Origin: Leptoclinus maculatus
Taxonomy: Eukaryota; Chordata; Actinopteri; Perciformes; Stichaeidae
DNA: 64,000 nt
NCBI GenBank assembly: GCA_032191485.1
Contig: JAVDOI010000006.1
Coordinates: forward strand, 16,443,088-16,507,087
Reading direction: 5' to 3'
The notes below the pieces were generated by a model that saw only the letters and a program-made list of their open reading frames with translations, was not told where the DNA came from and did not search any database. Positions 25,641-37,565 of this stretch are shown here, in pieces (the stretch's first letter is position 1; each line of letters begins with the position of its first letter). Position numbers and translations under genes: made by a program.

Positions 25641-27884
25641 GTGTAGAAGATTTCACAGGTCTATAATTATTCCAGATAAATTGATATGAAAAACTACTTA
25701 AAATGTGCTGTGTATCTATCACCCATATATATATATACAACTGACCAACAACTATATATACACAATAATCAACCTGAAACTGTGGGTTTCTTTGGCTGGC
25801 AAGTACTGTATTTATGGCAGCTGGTTGGTTGGTGCCTGTGAGATAAGAGTTCAAATAAACCACAGTGCCCATGTTCATGGTAATGAAGAAACATGCCCCG
25901 AGGTGTAACCGTGTGGCTCACTGATGTGTTTTTAACATTTTTTTGGAGGAATAAGATATACCAAGCTAGCTACATAGGACAAAATAGATCATATTCTATT
26001 AAAAGTCTTGGGGTTAGGGTGAGCTTTTCTTACACTTCAGAAAGGACGATAGATACACAGCACATTTTAAGTAGTTTCTTATACCAATTCATCTGGAATC
26101 ATTTCAGACCTGTGACATCTTCTTGGAACCAAACAAACAAACAAAGTACCGCGGCTGTTAGGACAATGTCACAATTTAAAGCTCCTCTTCTTATAATGTC
26201 TCAGTGTTTCAAAGAAAACGAAAATATGTGTGAAACTTCCCCCGCACTCTATTAGTTATTTATACCCTGAAAAGCAGACAGACTTTAAGGGGCTGGGTGC
26301 GCGTCTGTAGAATCGGTCTTTGTTGAGCCCTTGCTGAGCGGAAAAAGTACGGGGCTTGTGGTTAAGGTGACAGACATCAAAAAGATGAATAACTGCATTA
26401 TAGAATTATTGATTCCACAAACATGTTTCATCTGCGAGTGACACATGGTGACAGAAAAAGAAAGACTAGCAGAGAAACAAAACTCAACAATTCGCAGTAG
26501 AAGTCAGCGTTACCATTTCCTGACATGACTCTCGGGTGGTATGACTGTCAGGTTTTTTTCTTGACTTTTTGAGAGCAGCAATCATTTTATACTCAATATG
26601 ACAGCAGAGCCTCTTGCCAACAAAGACAGAGAGTTACCCCTAAAATATCATAAGCTTTCAAGTTTGAGATGTCTGAAGCCCCACAAAGCAGATGATGTGC
26701 AATGTAGAGATGAAATCAACATCAAATTAATCTGCAACCATTTTGATAACTGACTGAATCATAATTAAAGTATTTTTTTTTTCAAGTGAAAATTGCAGAC
26801 ATAAGTTAGTTCCGGCCGTATTATCGAGAGGATTTGCTGCTTTTTCATCTTTTGGGATAGAAAATTGCTCATCTTTGGGTTTTGAAATGTTGGTCGTACA
26901 AAAAAAAAAGACAAGTCACTTTTATTAATCTGCAGATTATTTGATAATATAATCTAAAGTTTTAAACACAGGTTATACTTCCCTAGTTTGTCTATACATC
27001 GTATTTTCATCTTCACTCATGATAATCTGTCAGTCCTACCTTACAGCCCTCACAGGCATGGACGCCATAGTGAAACCCTGAAGCTTTGTCTCCGCACACA
27101 CGGCACTCGATGTTTAGCGCTGCTAGCGACGCATCGTCCTGGAGCTTGGAGAACACGGGATTGTCAGAGTACTGTGGAGGCGACTCCGGCTCCAGCTTGA
27201 TCAAATCTGATAGCAAAAACATCATCAGGCAGGAACAGTAGGACACCAAGTAGGCAGACAGATAGAAAACTAAAACGTTCCTACTTCACCTCTTTTATCC
27301 ACAGGTTTAATACTCAGTTGTTTTTTATTTCCTATGTTCATCCTGTAACTCTAACAGGCTATAATCACTATTCTCATGTTTTAAGTGCAAATCAATATCC
27401 TGACCGACTCTCTTCTAAATGTGGCACCTTTGATGTATTTTCACATCAAAGGTTTCTTAAGCCAGGACTTGAGCAAATGATTGAAATTAATTTCTACTTC
27501 CTGTGGTTGAATTTTGCTGCCAAGCTGAAATCAGCATTAAAAAACTAAACAGGCTTTAGGGCTGGTTATCCCATTACATAGACCGGACTCACTGTGCATG
27601 TCTGGCTCCGTTCTGTAGCTGTGCATGTTTGTGTAGTCCATGTTGGTCAGTTGTTCTTCGTTCTGCGGCGGACTGAGGTCATAGGCCATACCGGCAGAGG
27701 AGATGGAGGATACAAGCGGGGGAGACAGGGAGGACGGGATGGAGGAGGAGGAGATGGAGGCGTAGTCCAACGTGGACAAATGCTTCATGTCGAGGGAGTG
27801 GGAGCTGTCGTCCAGCTCCGACAGCTCCACGGCGTTCAGACTGAACCCGACAGGCCAGGCTAGGAGCTGCTGGGTGTCCACCAT
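15225..27884 (-). CDS. pparg: peroxisome proliferator-activated receptor gamma, complete
   Basis: A nuclear receptor that heterodimerises with RXR, binds DR1 response elements and drives lipid-storage and adipocyte genes. Exons: 27884-27593, 27206-27040, 24531-24393, 20169-19970, 17568-17451, 17183-16987, 16878-16635, 15472-15225, together 534 aa. The N-terminal A/B region begins MVDTQQLLAWPVGF. Zinc finger 1 is residues 132-153 (CRVCGDKASGFHYGVHACEG, CK). Finger 2 has Cys 169, 173, 183 and 186, with the three-residue D-box that marks PPARs. The hinge has AIRFGRMPQAEKEKLLAE, and the ligand-binding domain ends QEIMKDLY. Pocket residues equivalent to human His323, Tyr327 and Tyr473 are Ile380, Ile384 and Met530, while Ser289 and His449 equivalents are kept (Ser346, His506). 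An extra segment of about 30 residues (about 287-335) sits before helix 3. The start codon equals the human PPARG1 MVDT start. Confidence 0.97.
16635..16878 (-). CDS. pparg: pparg coding exon 7 (ligand-binding core)
   Basis: Acceptor TTACCAG, donor CGGGG|GTGAGT. Encodes VTLLKYGVIEILIIMM through LAVIILSG, including the His323-to-Ile and Tyr327-to-Ile changes. Confidence 0.96.
16987..17183 (-). CDS. pparg: pparg coding exon 6 (fish insertion, helix 3)
   Basis: Acceptor GATTTCAG, donor GATCAG|GTGAGA. A glycine/methionine-rich insert (GFLGMGMSISG) precedes helix 3 with the pocket Cys342 and Ser346. Confidence 0.95.
17451..17568 (-). CDS. pparg: pparg coding exon 5 (start of ligand-binding domain)
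   Basis: Acceptor CCTGCAG, donor TGGAG|GTTAGA. Encodes PFVIHDMKSLMEGEQFI and a glutamine-rich stretch absent from mammalian PPARG. Confidence 0.93.
17600..19960. other. pparg intron 4, nothing else recognised
   Basis: AT-rich intron with no coding ORF and no clear mobile element. A purine-rich GAAA/AAAG stretch lies at 17580-17655. Confidence 0.6.
19970..20169 (-). CDS. pparg: pparg coding exon 4 (hinge)
   Basis: Acceptor TTTTCCCAG, donor AACGTG|GTAAGC. Encodes AIRFGRMPQAEKEK to ARAILSGKTGDNV. Confidence 0.95.
21548..21690 (+). mobile_element. SINE 3' fragment, plus orientation
   Basis: Contains GTGTCCTTGTGCAAGACACT, GCTGTGCCTACGGTGTAG, AAGTCGCTTTGGATAAAAG and CTAAATGACTGTAATGTAAA. This is the same SINE tail as at 12.03-12.17 kb, in opposite orientation, inside pparg intron 3. 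The tRNA-like head is not seen. Confidence 0.85.
22990..23620. promoter_or_regulatory. CpG-richer intronic block with TATA and GC-box motifs
   Basis: Within pparg intron 3, a region less AT-rich than its surroundings contains GGGCGG-like GGAGGGCGGAG followed by TATATAAAAA (23139-23148), and later CGCTGAGCGTGGG and an octamer ATTTGCAT. This could be an intronic promoter or enhancer on the plus strand, antisense to pparg. No transcript evidence is available. Confidence 0.2.
24393..24531 (-). CDS. pparg: pparg coding exon 3 (zinc finger 2)
   Basis: 139 bases, the usual size of this PPAR exon. Acceptor CTCTCCTAG, donor CAACG|GTAAGA. Encodes GFFRRTIRLKLVYDHC through CLNVGMSHN. Confidence 0.96.
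25586..25640. repeat. (AT)n microsatellite
   Basis: About 55 bases of near-perfect AT repeat in pparg intron 2. Confidence 0.95.
27040..27206 (-). CDS. pparg: pparg coding exon 2 (zinc finger 1)
   Basis: Acceptor GCTATCAG, donor TGTAAG|GTAGGA. Encodes LIKLEPESPPQYSD and the first finger with the P-box CEGCK. Confidence 0.95.
27593..27884 (-). CDS. pparg: pparg coding exon 1 (A/B domain)
   Basis: The exon opens after acceptor CTCCCCAG at 27889; the ATG follows five bases later. It ends at donor GCACA|GTGAGT. The frame is open further upstream, but that part is intron. Confidence 0.93.
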
Positions 27885-28010
27885 GTCTACTGGGGAGAAA
27901 GATGAAGCAGTGACACAACAGCTGACGCAACATCCTTTGTTGACTTTACGTGGCCTTGTTAAAAGAAAACACCAGAAGAACCAGAGAGAGGAGAGGAAGA
28001 GGAAAAGTCG

Positions 28011-28031
28011 GAGAGAGAGAGAGAGAGAGAG
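28011..28031. repeat. (GA)n microsatellite
   Basis: GA dinucleotides immediately upstream of pparg coding exon 1. Confidence 0.85.
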
Positions 28032-28605
28032 GATGAGATAAAACAGAAACAGAAAACAGTGGAAAGGGATAAAGAAAGATGACAATAAAAATATACATGC
28101 TGTGTTGCGCATAGTGTTAATGATTAAATATGTCCGTTCAGAAAAGCCCAAACATAACAACGCATAGCGACACACACACACACTCCATGAGTACCCCCGG
28201 GCCCTCCAGCTCGTCCCTGCAGTCTGTCTGTTATCTGGTAAACAGGGAGGCAGATTGTGTCACAGTGAAAACAAGACGAACTCTGGCACTGAGGAGCGTC
28301 TCTTCGGCTCAAAACACTGTCTTCCTCTGTTGCTGTTTGGGTGGCTCGCTGTGTGATTGCCCAACCAAAGGACACGGAGAGCAGGACTGTTTGAGCCTCC
28401 GTCTGTCTGGTACCAAGGATGTGGCACGGACTGCACCTTCTGAGTGTGGAGATGTGGGAATGATTTTTTTAAGTAAGAACTGCGGTGGCAAGGATAATGC
28501 GCCAACATCACAGCTTCTTTCAACTTCCAGGACTTTTTTTCTTGTTTGTAAATCCTTAAAAACAGATCGCAAATGTATAGTTTGTCTTGAAAAAGGCAAA
28601 AATGA

Positions 28606-28628
28606 TTATATATATATATATATATATA
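28606..28628. repeat. (TA)n tract
   Basis: About 11 TA units. Confidence 0.85.
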
Positions 28629-29959
28629 AATGTTGACTGTTTTAAGCTGTGGATTTGGTGCATTAACAGGTTTGAACAGCAGCAGGTTGGTGTACGTGTG
28701 AGTGACTCAAAATAAATAAAGTGCCCAATGTGTCAGCTAACATCATGTAGTCAGTGTACGGGATTCAAGGATTATTTTGACAATAAGAAGAATATAGTAT
28801 ATTATGTATACCAGCAGTATACCTAAATAAACTCTGCTACTTATGAAAAATGAATAAATTGACGAGTACAACGTATAAAAAAAACCGCTTAATCAACACT
28901 CAAATACAAACGTTTTTGCTACAAATAAACGAAGGCTCTTCACTCATTCTAAGACAGTATCTAACTCAAGAGGGTCAGAAATGATTGGAAGAGCCGTGAT
29001 GGTCAAAGTCCAGACCGCAGAGGTTACTACAGTCCACAGGTAAGTAAACCACACGCACGGCTTCATAGTCAGCGGGACGTTTGTAGAGGCTTTGTGTGGT
29101 GAAGCGTAACTTTGTAGAATATCTTGTTTATGTGATGTATGTAATCATTAAAGTGGCTTTTCTAAACTACAGGCATCACAGCTATAAGTAAATGTTTGAA
29201 TTGGTCTTCTATGACAAGAAAAAACTTAAAATATATTTATAAGATACGCAGGCCAGACACAAAATATACATATATAGGTGTAGCACTAAACCCCAGCTGT
29301 TCTTTAAAGTCCCACTGTAACGTAAGTTAGAGCGTTTAGCGGCTGCACTGTGACGTATTCCAGAGTGAAACGAAATATTTGAGATCTGAGCAGTTACAAG
29401 AGGGGTTTAAATTAAATCCATTGCATTTGATTGGATCACTAAATCTGAATATCAATACTGGAAACTATTACATTTCCCCGTTGTGTTCCTTTCTTTTCTT
29501 TCTTTTGAGAAGGAGGAAGCCACGCTTGAATTCTGACCTTGATGTAAACTAAAGAAACTCTGAAAAGGAAAAGACAAACTAGCAACAGTTTATAAATAAT
29601 CAGTAGAGTAAAAGGTCTGCGCACTAAACCACCTGGCCTGCCAAACAACCTTTTGTAAGTTTTAAAATAAACCTCCTCTGATCAACCTTGAGCCTCTGAT
29701 TTGGGAAAAAAAGAAGGTAACAAAGAATGCAATGTATTATGCAACAGTGCAACACTAAAATAGCAATACTCGGATGGCACAGCAGCACCAGGTATATAAA
29801 TGGCTTGAATTACTTGGCAAAACATCCCCGTGCAGCAAACATCCTCTTCTCTCAATCACTTATTGTTTCCTTTTTACTTGTTTGGACTGTGGCAGCAAAA
29901 ATCAGCGGGTGAGCCACTTAAAATTCACATGGACTGTGACATTGTTTCAGAGCGAGAGA

Positions 29960-29961
<2 letters not shown>

Positions 29962-29995
<34 letters not shown>
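29962..29995. repeat. (GT)n microsatellite
   Basis: About 17 units. Confidence 0.95.
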
Positions 29996-29997
<2 letters not shown>

Positions 29998-30608
29998 GCA
30001 GGCTGTAGCTCCACTGTCTTTGGAAGCTGCTGCGGGGAAAAATGCTGACTATTAATAACCAGAGAAACCTGGATATTTGGCCAGATAATTGTTGGCCAGT
30101 TGCCAGCCAATCCAAACCTAAAATAGATGGAGCATTGGAGTGACTTGTGTCCCGGTTGGCAGCAGGTTAGCCTATGGATACAGGAATAGTGGGAGAAAGA
30201 GCCCCAGAGATGAGAGCTCCAGAGATAAAGTGAAAGGGGGGGGGCAGAGAGCGAGTCCACAGACCACTTCAAGAAGTCAAACGGCACCCGAGAGGCTTCA
30301 AGAAAAGCCCCTACTGTTAGGAAATGCATGCTCTGTAGTCAACATGCTGAACACAACCGGGAAAGTAAAAAAGGAAGGCGACTGCAGCCAAGCAGTTAAG
30401 GTGCTTAAATCATGTCGTAACTGAAGGTGAAAACAAGTTTCAATTGTTGCTTCTCCAGTGTTCGTGGAAACACTGCACGAGAAAATCCACCGCATTCAAC
30501 ATGTTGGTATCCGTGAGCGCTGTGTGGGCAAACACCATGTCAGACATTATAAAGGATGACAGATGATTAGTGTGGTTTATGAGGTGTATATTCTGTTTGC
30601 AAAGCTGC

Positions 30609-30610
<2 letters not shown>

Positions 30611-30651
<41 letters not shown>
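30611..30651. repeat. (GT)n microsatellite
   Basis: About 20 uninterrupted units. Confidence 0.95.
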
Positions 30652-30653
<2 letters not shown>

Positions 30654-31851
30654 AGCACGTGCGTGACAATTATGCCGGTGTTTCCTGCCAGTTCTCTGAT
30701 TTCCACATGTCAGAACTTGTCTTCCAGGTACGAGTACAGCGTGTAGGAGTGCTTATTATCAGCTATTGCCTCAGACATGACATGATAACAAAAGGCCAAC
30801 GGCAAACTGGCAAGCTACTCTACTGACAAGGCGGATTGGTACTGTGTGTGTGAGCCAAGGCGTACGGCGTCAACCTTCCAAGGATATTTAACGACATTGA
30901 TTAAGACGGAGTGAATGAACAAAAGCAAAGGTCTGACGCACAACAGCTGGATCCTTAAACAACACTATAACGCCGTGATGTCAACTTCAGGAGAGGGAAT
31001 GATGCAGTTCTCCCAGTCTGAAAGCTGCAGTTCAGGAAAAAAAAAAAAAAGAGGTGAAACCGAGGGGTCAAACGGAGAGATGTGAAATCTCTCCTTCAGG
31101 GACAAAGTTGCAAAATGAATGAAATGTTTTTTAACTTTCATATTTCTTCACAAAAGCAACGGGTCGGTGCAAAACAGACTGAAGTACAAGCTGGGGATCA
31201 GATTACTGCACAGACGGTGTCGAAAGTCCTTTTTGTACCTTTCAATTAATGAGCTTTTTTTTTTTTTTTTATTAGTAAAATACAAAAAGCACAAAAACTC
31301 AACAAAAAGACTAAAGAAATTTAAAAAAAAGTCCTGCAGACAGAAAATATCCATCATCATCATAATATCCTCCTCCTACACAGTAAGTCACTCAACAGTC
31401 AAGCAAAGAAAATGCACACGGTGAGGAGTTTAGGACACAGGAGAAGCCGGTCTGGTCATAAACGGGGAAACAAAAGGCAAAACCTGCCCAGCTGCATACA
31501 GAGGCAGTAACACGCTTATCTTCTGTGTTTGAATAAAAACTGAGCTCCCTCTCTTTGGGTGAGAACTACTCCACTAGTGTCACAGCAGACACTCACTCTA
31601 TCACAGCCACTGTTGGGAAACGTATTTAGTTAGAAGTTATTTGGGTCGCTGGACATGAGAACTCCAAAATTGGATACAATATATACAAATGAATACATGT
31701 TTATGATGGTGTTTGCATACTATGGCTTTTTCATACATCATAAAGTGTATTGGAAGAGAATTTAACGTGTATCCAAGGACATGTTGCATGAGTATTTCCC
31801 CTTTTTGATTTTTTTCCCTGTACATGAAGCCATTCGTGTCATCACATTTGT

Positions 31852-31854
<3 letters not shown>

Positions 31855-31905
<51 letters not shown>
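31855..31905. repeat. (GT)n microsatellite
   Basis: About 25 uninterrupted units. Confidence 0.95.
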
Positions 31906-31906
<1 letters not shown>

Positions 31907-33387
31907 CACACAGAGACAGGGAGCTAGTGCACAGAGCTCTGTGACTTCCTGACCTCTTCATGTAAAACAGCATGTGGTTCAGTGTCAGTGACTAAAATGA
32001 AGAAATGCCTGCCTGCACGTCTGCCTCGCAGTTTCTCTGAAAGGACAAAGTGGGCTCGATATTTGTCCTGCATAAGGAAACTGTGGGGATACAGTGCAAT
32101 GACCACGTGTTGTGATAATGCTGTGCTTTATTTGTAAGTAACACCAAAGACAGCAGCAGCTCGGTGTGCATACAGGGTATAAAAAGCTGCCTGCCTCACT
32201 CTTCAGGAAATTGACTTTTTTTTTTTTCTTTTTTTGCTCTGGTGCTGTGAAGTCACTATGGGCAGAGTTACAGGAAAGGGCCTTCCCCTTCTGCATCTAC
32301 ACGATCAAACAGGAGAGTAATGGAAAAGCAAGTGCACACAAAGTGTCAACCAGAGGTCCGGACTGCCCTCTCGACCAAAGCGAGAGTCTCCTCGCGTCTG
32401 AAAAACCCACTTGCCCGGTTGGTACTGAACTCACTCGTGAGACTTCAAAGTCTCACAGTTACAGGTGAGAAACCATAATCTCTGTCTGTCTGGCACAGAT
32501 CTGAGTGAAACAGCACCCACACTCTTGACTGCTATTTGACTTTTTTTTGTCAAATTCTTGTGTTTCAACATCCAAAGCTAGGAAAGTGTAGCACTGATAG
32601 AAATCAGGTTAACCTGAGGTCAGATTGAGGGGGAGGCAACACTTCTTACAAAATGGGCACAAATCGAAGAAACGGTGCTTTTCTGCCTTTTAAACAGCAT
32701 AGCTGCATATTTTATGCCCACACAGGTTTGAATTATTATGCAGCTGAGGAGATTCTTTAATCCTAAATTATAACCAGTACTTCATGTCTAATTCTTATGG
32801 AAACCTCTGTGTTTCAAAAGAGCACCTGGTTCCTGCATTTACACAAAAACATACACAAGAACACAAAGTGAAAGACAGAAGACTATCTGAAGAATATGGA
32901 GAATATGGAGCCGCCTCATATGACCTAAAATACAGATATTTGCTCATTTGGGAAAAGCGAAAGAATATCAATGAAATGCAGGTTTTTGAGCTCACTGGGG
33001 CCACCAAACTCTTGCACACAAACCCAAGCAAGCTTACGAGGCAAAGAACTTTCCGAGAGAAAACACACTCCGTATCAAAAGAGAACCGGTTGACCTACAG
33101 TATCTCACTGATAAGCACCGATGCTCCCAAGAGACTAAAAGTGGAAATCGACTCACCACACACCACGCTATAGAGGCTCCGATGTATTCAGTGCAGCTAT
33201 CTGACAGCCTAAAGCCTTTATCAGAAGTAGCAGTACACATTGTAGGCATCCACAGCTCATGCATCATGACACACACGCACAGAGCACAGGACAGTCCACT
33301 CACCCAGTTTCTCCCCTGTTTCAGTTCAGAGAGTGTTCAGCGGCAGCTCATTGACCAGCAAACAAGTGACAGTGACAGAAGAAACTG

Positions 33388-33409
33388 GTGTGTGTGTGTG
33401 TGTGTGTGT
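33388..33409. repeat. (TG)n microsatellite
   Basis: About 11 units. Confidence 0.9.
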
Positions 33410-33676
33410 ATGGTCATGCTTTTCCTCAGGAAGTGATGACCGGTAGAAAGGGAACTACACACACACATTTTTTCTCTCTGTCAGAGTCTTGGCTCAGCAG
33501 ACAGCTAACTATCATGTGGCCTAACGTGTGTGTGTGTCTTCCATTCCTCTTTTTTACATTTTTTGTTATGTGTGCATGTCTCAGCGTAATCATACAGAAT
33601 ATACTTGTGTATGTGTGCCCATGTGCATAAAAGTGTTTTCTTGTATGTGTGTGCTCTCCTGTGTAAGTGATTTTGC

Positions 33677-33696
33677 GTGTGTGTGTGTGTGTGTGT
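33677..33696. repeat. (GT)n microsatellite
   Basis: About 10 units. Confidence 0.9.
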
Positions 33697-34734
33697 AAAG
33701 TGGTAGACATCAGATGCAGATGATTTCCTGTTGCTTCACTCTGACAGGCGACCTCATCATGCCTCCCTGGTTGCACTTCTCTCCCTCTGCTCAGTCACTC
33801 AGTGTCGATGCGACAGCGGTGACGCACTCACTTCTACGTCCTCGTGCAGTACCGACACAATGGAGCCTGCAAGTTCTGTGATTTAATTAAGTCCAGATAT
33901 TATGTTGTAGCCAGAATATGAGACAATACGTGCATGTTCATAGTGATGTCAATCAATTCATTGTCAATATATCAATAAAGAAATGAACTTATACACACAC
34001 GGCATTCGGTAGAATAATTTGTCTCTTACTGTAAATGTGTTCAAATTCTACTAAATAAAAGGCTCGCACACGTTCCCAGACCAAACAAGAGAGAAGTGGT
34101 TTCTTCTTCATGGTTATGACACTGGGACATTTCTTCCTTCATTTTCGATTGTGCGTAAATTACGTGACTAAACAGGGATGCACAGAAAATGACCAAACCA
34201 ACAAAGAGGGATCCTGATAAAAAACACTTTTAAAGGAAACGAGACGGAATGACTGAACAACTCAGAGGCAGGAACTCTCAGCTGGACTGCAACCATCAAT
34301 CATTCACTCACAACTGTGTTATTTGAACCAAAACGGTCAAGGCTGGACGGACAAGGTAGGGATACGTGGTTTCACATTAGCCCGACAGTAGCTTCCACTA
34401 CTCTCAGACCACAAGTGTGAACTGGGACAACAATCCATTCATCGAGGCAGAGACGAGGAGAAAGAATGTTGAACTGCACGTCATCCGTTCTTTGAAAGAT
34501 TAAGACACAACAACAAAAAGAATGCGATGTGAGCACCGCAGGCACTGTGGTTGTCCCGAGGGGCTGCATCATGTCTTTTGGTGAGCTATAGGAAATGTGG
34601 AACTAAAGCACTGACGTTGGGGTCAAACGCACATGACGACTGTTTTCACCAATGTGCACAGTTTTCTAGTCTTGACAGAAAGAAACGCACTACTGAACAA
34701 CTTATTACAGAGATAACACTTTTATAGATATGTA

Positions 34735-35010
34735 GGCTTAAACATTTCAGGAAACATGCTTTTTCACTTTTGTTCATGCTGAGAGTGAGATGAGAGGCTC
34801 AAAACAACTATGGTGTCTGTGCATTAACTATGGAGCTACTGCTAGGAGGCAATTAGCTTAGCTTAGCAAAAGGAATAGAAACAGTCAGCCTGGCCATCTC
34901 CCAAATTCAAAATATATAAAGAACACCTGCCAGCACCTCTTAAGCACATCCATTACAATGCTGTATCTCATTTGTTTATTTTAAATACAAACTTTAAATA
35001 TATGTACATA
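34735..35010 (+). repeat. dispersed teleost repeat, copy B
   Basis: Contains GAGAGTGAGATGAGAGGCTC, then AATTAGCTTAGCTTAGCAAA, CCAGCACCTCT and CTCATTTGTTT, the same order as copies A, C and D, with more divergence at its centre. Confidence 0.65.
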
Positions 35011-35381
35011 ACATAATGTACGGTGTGGTTTTAGAGGGAGTCAGGGCTCCAGCTCAAGAGTGCACAGACATGAGTTCTTCTCATCGAACTCTTGCCAAGA
35101 AAGCAAATAAGCATATCACCCGAAATGTTGTTAAACTGAGCTCTCTACTAAACGCTGATGAAGTGGGTTGTAAATCAGGAGACAAATAATTCTATTCATT
35201 AAACACCACGCACTGTTGGATTGTATCTCCGGACTGTGAACACCAACTGACCCGGATTTGAACAGACTCGGTTGGACTTCGGTTCTAATCAGTCGTCACA
35301 CCTAAATTATTATAATCAGCCCAACAACCGTAACGCATGTCTCTTCCCTAACACCAAATGTTTCAGCCATAAGCTTCAGTC

Positions 35382-35383
<2 letters not shown>

Positions 35384-35421
<38 letters not shown>
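35384..35421. repeat. (CA)n microsatellite
   Basis: About 19 units. Confidence 0.95.
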
Positions 35422-35423
<2 letters not shown>

Positions 35424-35704
35424 GATGTTCAGGATATGTTCTACACTGCTGTCAGAATCCTAATGTGAGTGGGCTATGCGCTGGGCCTTGTGTTATCAGA
35501 CGACAGGGTGACTGAACTCCAATGAACAGCACTCTGGGGAAACATATCAAACCCTTTCATGCAAAAAACATGTAAGGACAAACACACATTATGCTGCGTG
35601 TATCTGCAGATACAAGGGCATATGTGAGCACGCTGGGATTTAAACACTTATTGTTTAAACTCGGATATGTGCAACACACATGAGCAGGTAGACGCATGGA
35701 AAGA

Positions 35705-35708
<4 letters not shown>

Positions 35709-35770
<62 letters not shown>
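35709..35770. repeat. (GA)n microsatellite
   Basis: About 31 GA units, the longest polypurine tract here, followed within 30 bases by a GT repeat. Confidence 0.95.
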
Positions 35771-35775
<5 letters not shown>

Positions 35776-35799
35776 CACCCACTACTGTAGTATACATAT

Positions 35800-35818
35800 G
35801 TGTGTGTGTGTGTGTGTG
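35800..35818. repeat. (GT)n microsatellite
   Basis: About 9 units just after the GA tract. Confidence 0.9.
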
Positions 35819-35995
35819 ACTGTGTCTGCTCCATATGTTGCTTTCTGGGAATCTGCAATAATAACAATAATCTGAGGACATGAACCTTCCACCAATTCCT
35901 TTAAATAGTTACAAGTTAATGGTTGATGAGTCTCTTGAGCCTCAAGAGCTTCCTCAGTGGATAAGGAGAAGGAGTGCTGCATGCTGTCAAGGCCT

Positions 35996-35998
<3 letters not shown>

Positions 35999-36041
<43 letters not shown>
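35999..36041. repeat. (CA)n microsatellite
   Basis: About 21 units. Confidence 0.95.
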
Positions 36042-36043
<2 letters not shown>

Positions 36044-36179
36044 TACAATGTATGTGCCATGCTGCCACACTGACAGACAAATGTGTATGAGGACATGCAC
36101 AGCATAAACAAAGCATAGTTCGGGGCACTCCTTCCATTTATGACAAGTGAACAAAGTCAAAAGCTATCTATCTTTGTCT

Positions 36180-36192
36180 CACACACACACTG

Positions 36193-36259
<67 letters not shown>
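36180..36259. repeat. (CA)n microsatellite, long
   Basis: About 36 CA units after a single GACATA interruption near 36191. Confidence 0.95.
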
Positions 36260-36260
<1 letters not shown>

Positions 36261-37411
36261 CTGGGCCTGAGGGGAGCTGCATAGAAAACGGGCACGAGTG
36301 TCAGGAAGACAAGTAGGATGACAGAAAGACCGACATGGAGATAAACAACTGATTCGACCCATACAATTGTCATTCATGATGACGTCACACAGGTTAGTGA
36401 TCACCTTATGTGAGCGTGATCTCGGCTGTGGGAGTAGTGTGAGAAATCGCAGCGGTGAAGATGTGTTTTGACAGAGGAGTGAGAGGAGGGCAGCGTGGTA
36501 GGAAGAGGGAGAGGTGCAATCTGGGAAGGGTCATACCCAGTTCCTCGAAGTGGAGAGGAAAAGACGGGAGTGTGCTGCCTACCGCTGCCGTTTAGCCGGA
36601 CAATAACAAAACAACCCGTGACGTGAGTCTCATTCACAGAATGTACTGTCAACACGTGTGCACAAAAGAAACGGATTTAGAATTGTCAGTGAAAAAGGAA
36701 GGCTCAATAAAGGTTCAAAATAAGCAAAAGTGACGCTTAACCGCCTCCCATTGACTGTCCAATCAACCGCAACTACGTAAAGTACTACACAATACTGAAA
36801 ATCGTTGAAATCTATTCTAAATGATCCGAATATAGTAAATGATAAGATTGAATTGAATGAATTCAATAAGAGGGAAAGCTATTAACGGTCTTTCTTCCTG
36901 TTTAATTTCCAAAATCATTTTGGCATTTAAACATTATTAGCCAATATTAAATTGAGGGGGCGGATTACGTACATCCTCCCTAGCGAAACATGAAGTGGTG
37001 ATGTCTCATACAGGGCAACATCCAGTGAACCCACGTAGAACGCTGGTCTGAGTCAGACTTAAGTTCCCAATAGAGACCGGAGAAGCTGCTGTTTGCTCCC
37101 ACATCTTTCTAAAAGGGAAATTAGGACAGAGGTTGCTAGATATCCCTACTGACTAATATCTATGTTAAAGTGCATGGCAAGGAAAACTCTTCTTATTAGT
37201 GTATGAGTGTATATTTGCGTGGTGATGTGGTTTTGCCTTCATTTCTTATTGTTAAGATATAATTGTACTTGCTTAAGTAATTGCTAAGATCTGGAAATAA
37301 GCTGACATTGTTTACAACAAAGTCTGCCAACAAACACGACCGATCAGACCGTCACACAGGTTGTAAAAAGGTTGAGCCAGTTTGCCTTAACCACTTTATA
37401 TTAAACCAGAA

Positions 37412-37565
37412 GGGTGGCCTGATAGCTGAGAGATTAGGCAAAACCCACATTGATGCATATGACCTGAAAAGCAAGCTCGGTTCATTTCCCGGCGGGCCGG
37501 GCTGCATGTCTCTTTGTGCACATTTCCTGTCTCTCTCTACTCTCACTGTCAATTACATTTGTTTT
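37412..37565 (+). mobile_element. tRNA-derived SINE
   Basis: Begins GGGTGGCCTGATAGCTGAGA (A-box-like) and carries a B-box-like GGTTCATTTCC, then CGGCGGGCCGGGCTGCATGT and a CTCTCTCTAC/CTGTC tail. This layout matches common fish tRNA-head SINEs. It is not a functional tRNA gene. Confidence 0.75.

Noticed and set aside
27885..28181. In-frame upstream extension of pparg coding exon 1
   Set aside because: A pyrimidine tract and acceptor CTCCCCAG lie between it and the MVDT start, and the upstream peptide is low-complexity Leu/Ser/Phe typical of translated intron.
32784..33173. 129-codon plus-strand ORF, the longest outside known genes in the 28-41 kb block
   Set aside because: No recognisable motif, AT-type codon use like the surroundings, no splice or promoter context; an ORF of this length is expected by chance.
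35557..36404. Several ORFs encoding HTHTHT, CVCVCV or SLSLSL runs
   Set aside because: Direct translations of CA/GT and GA/CT microsatellites.
37412..37565. tRNA-like A and B boxes
   Set aside because: Embedded in a SINE with the usual body and tail; no cloverleaf with acceptor stem, so not a tRNA gene.
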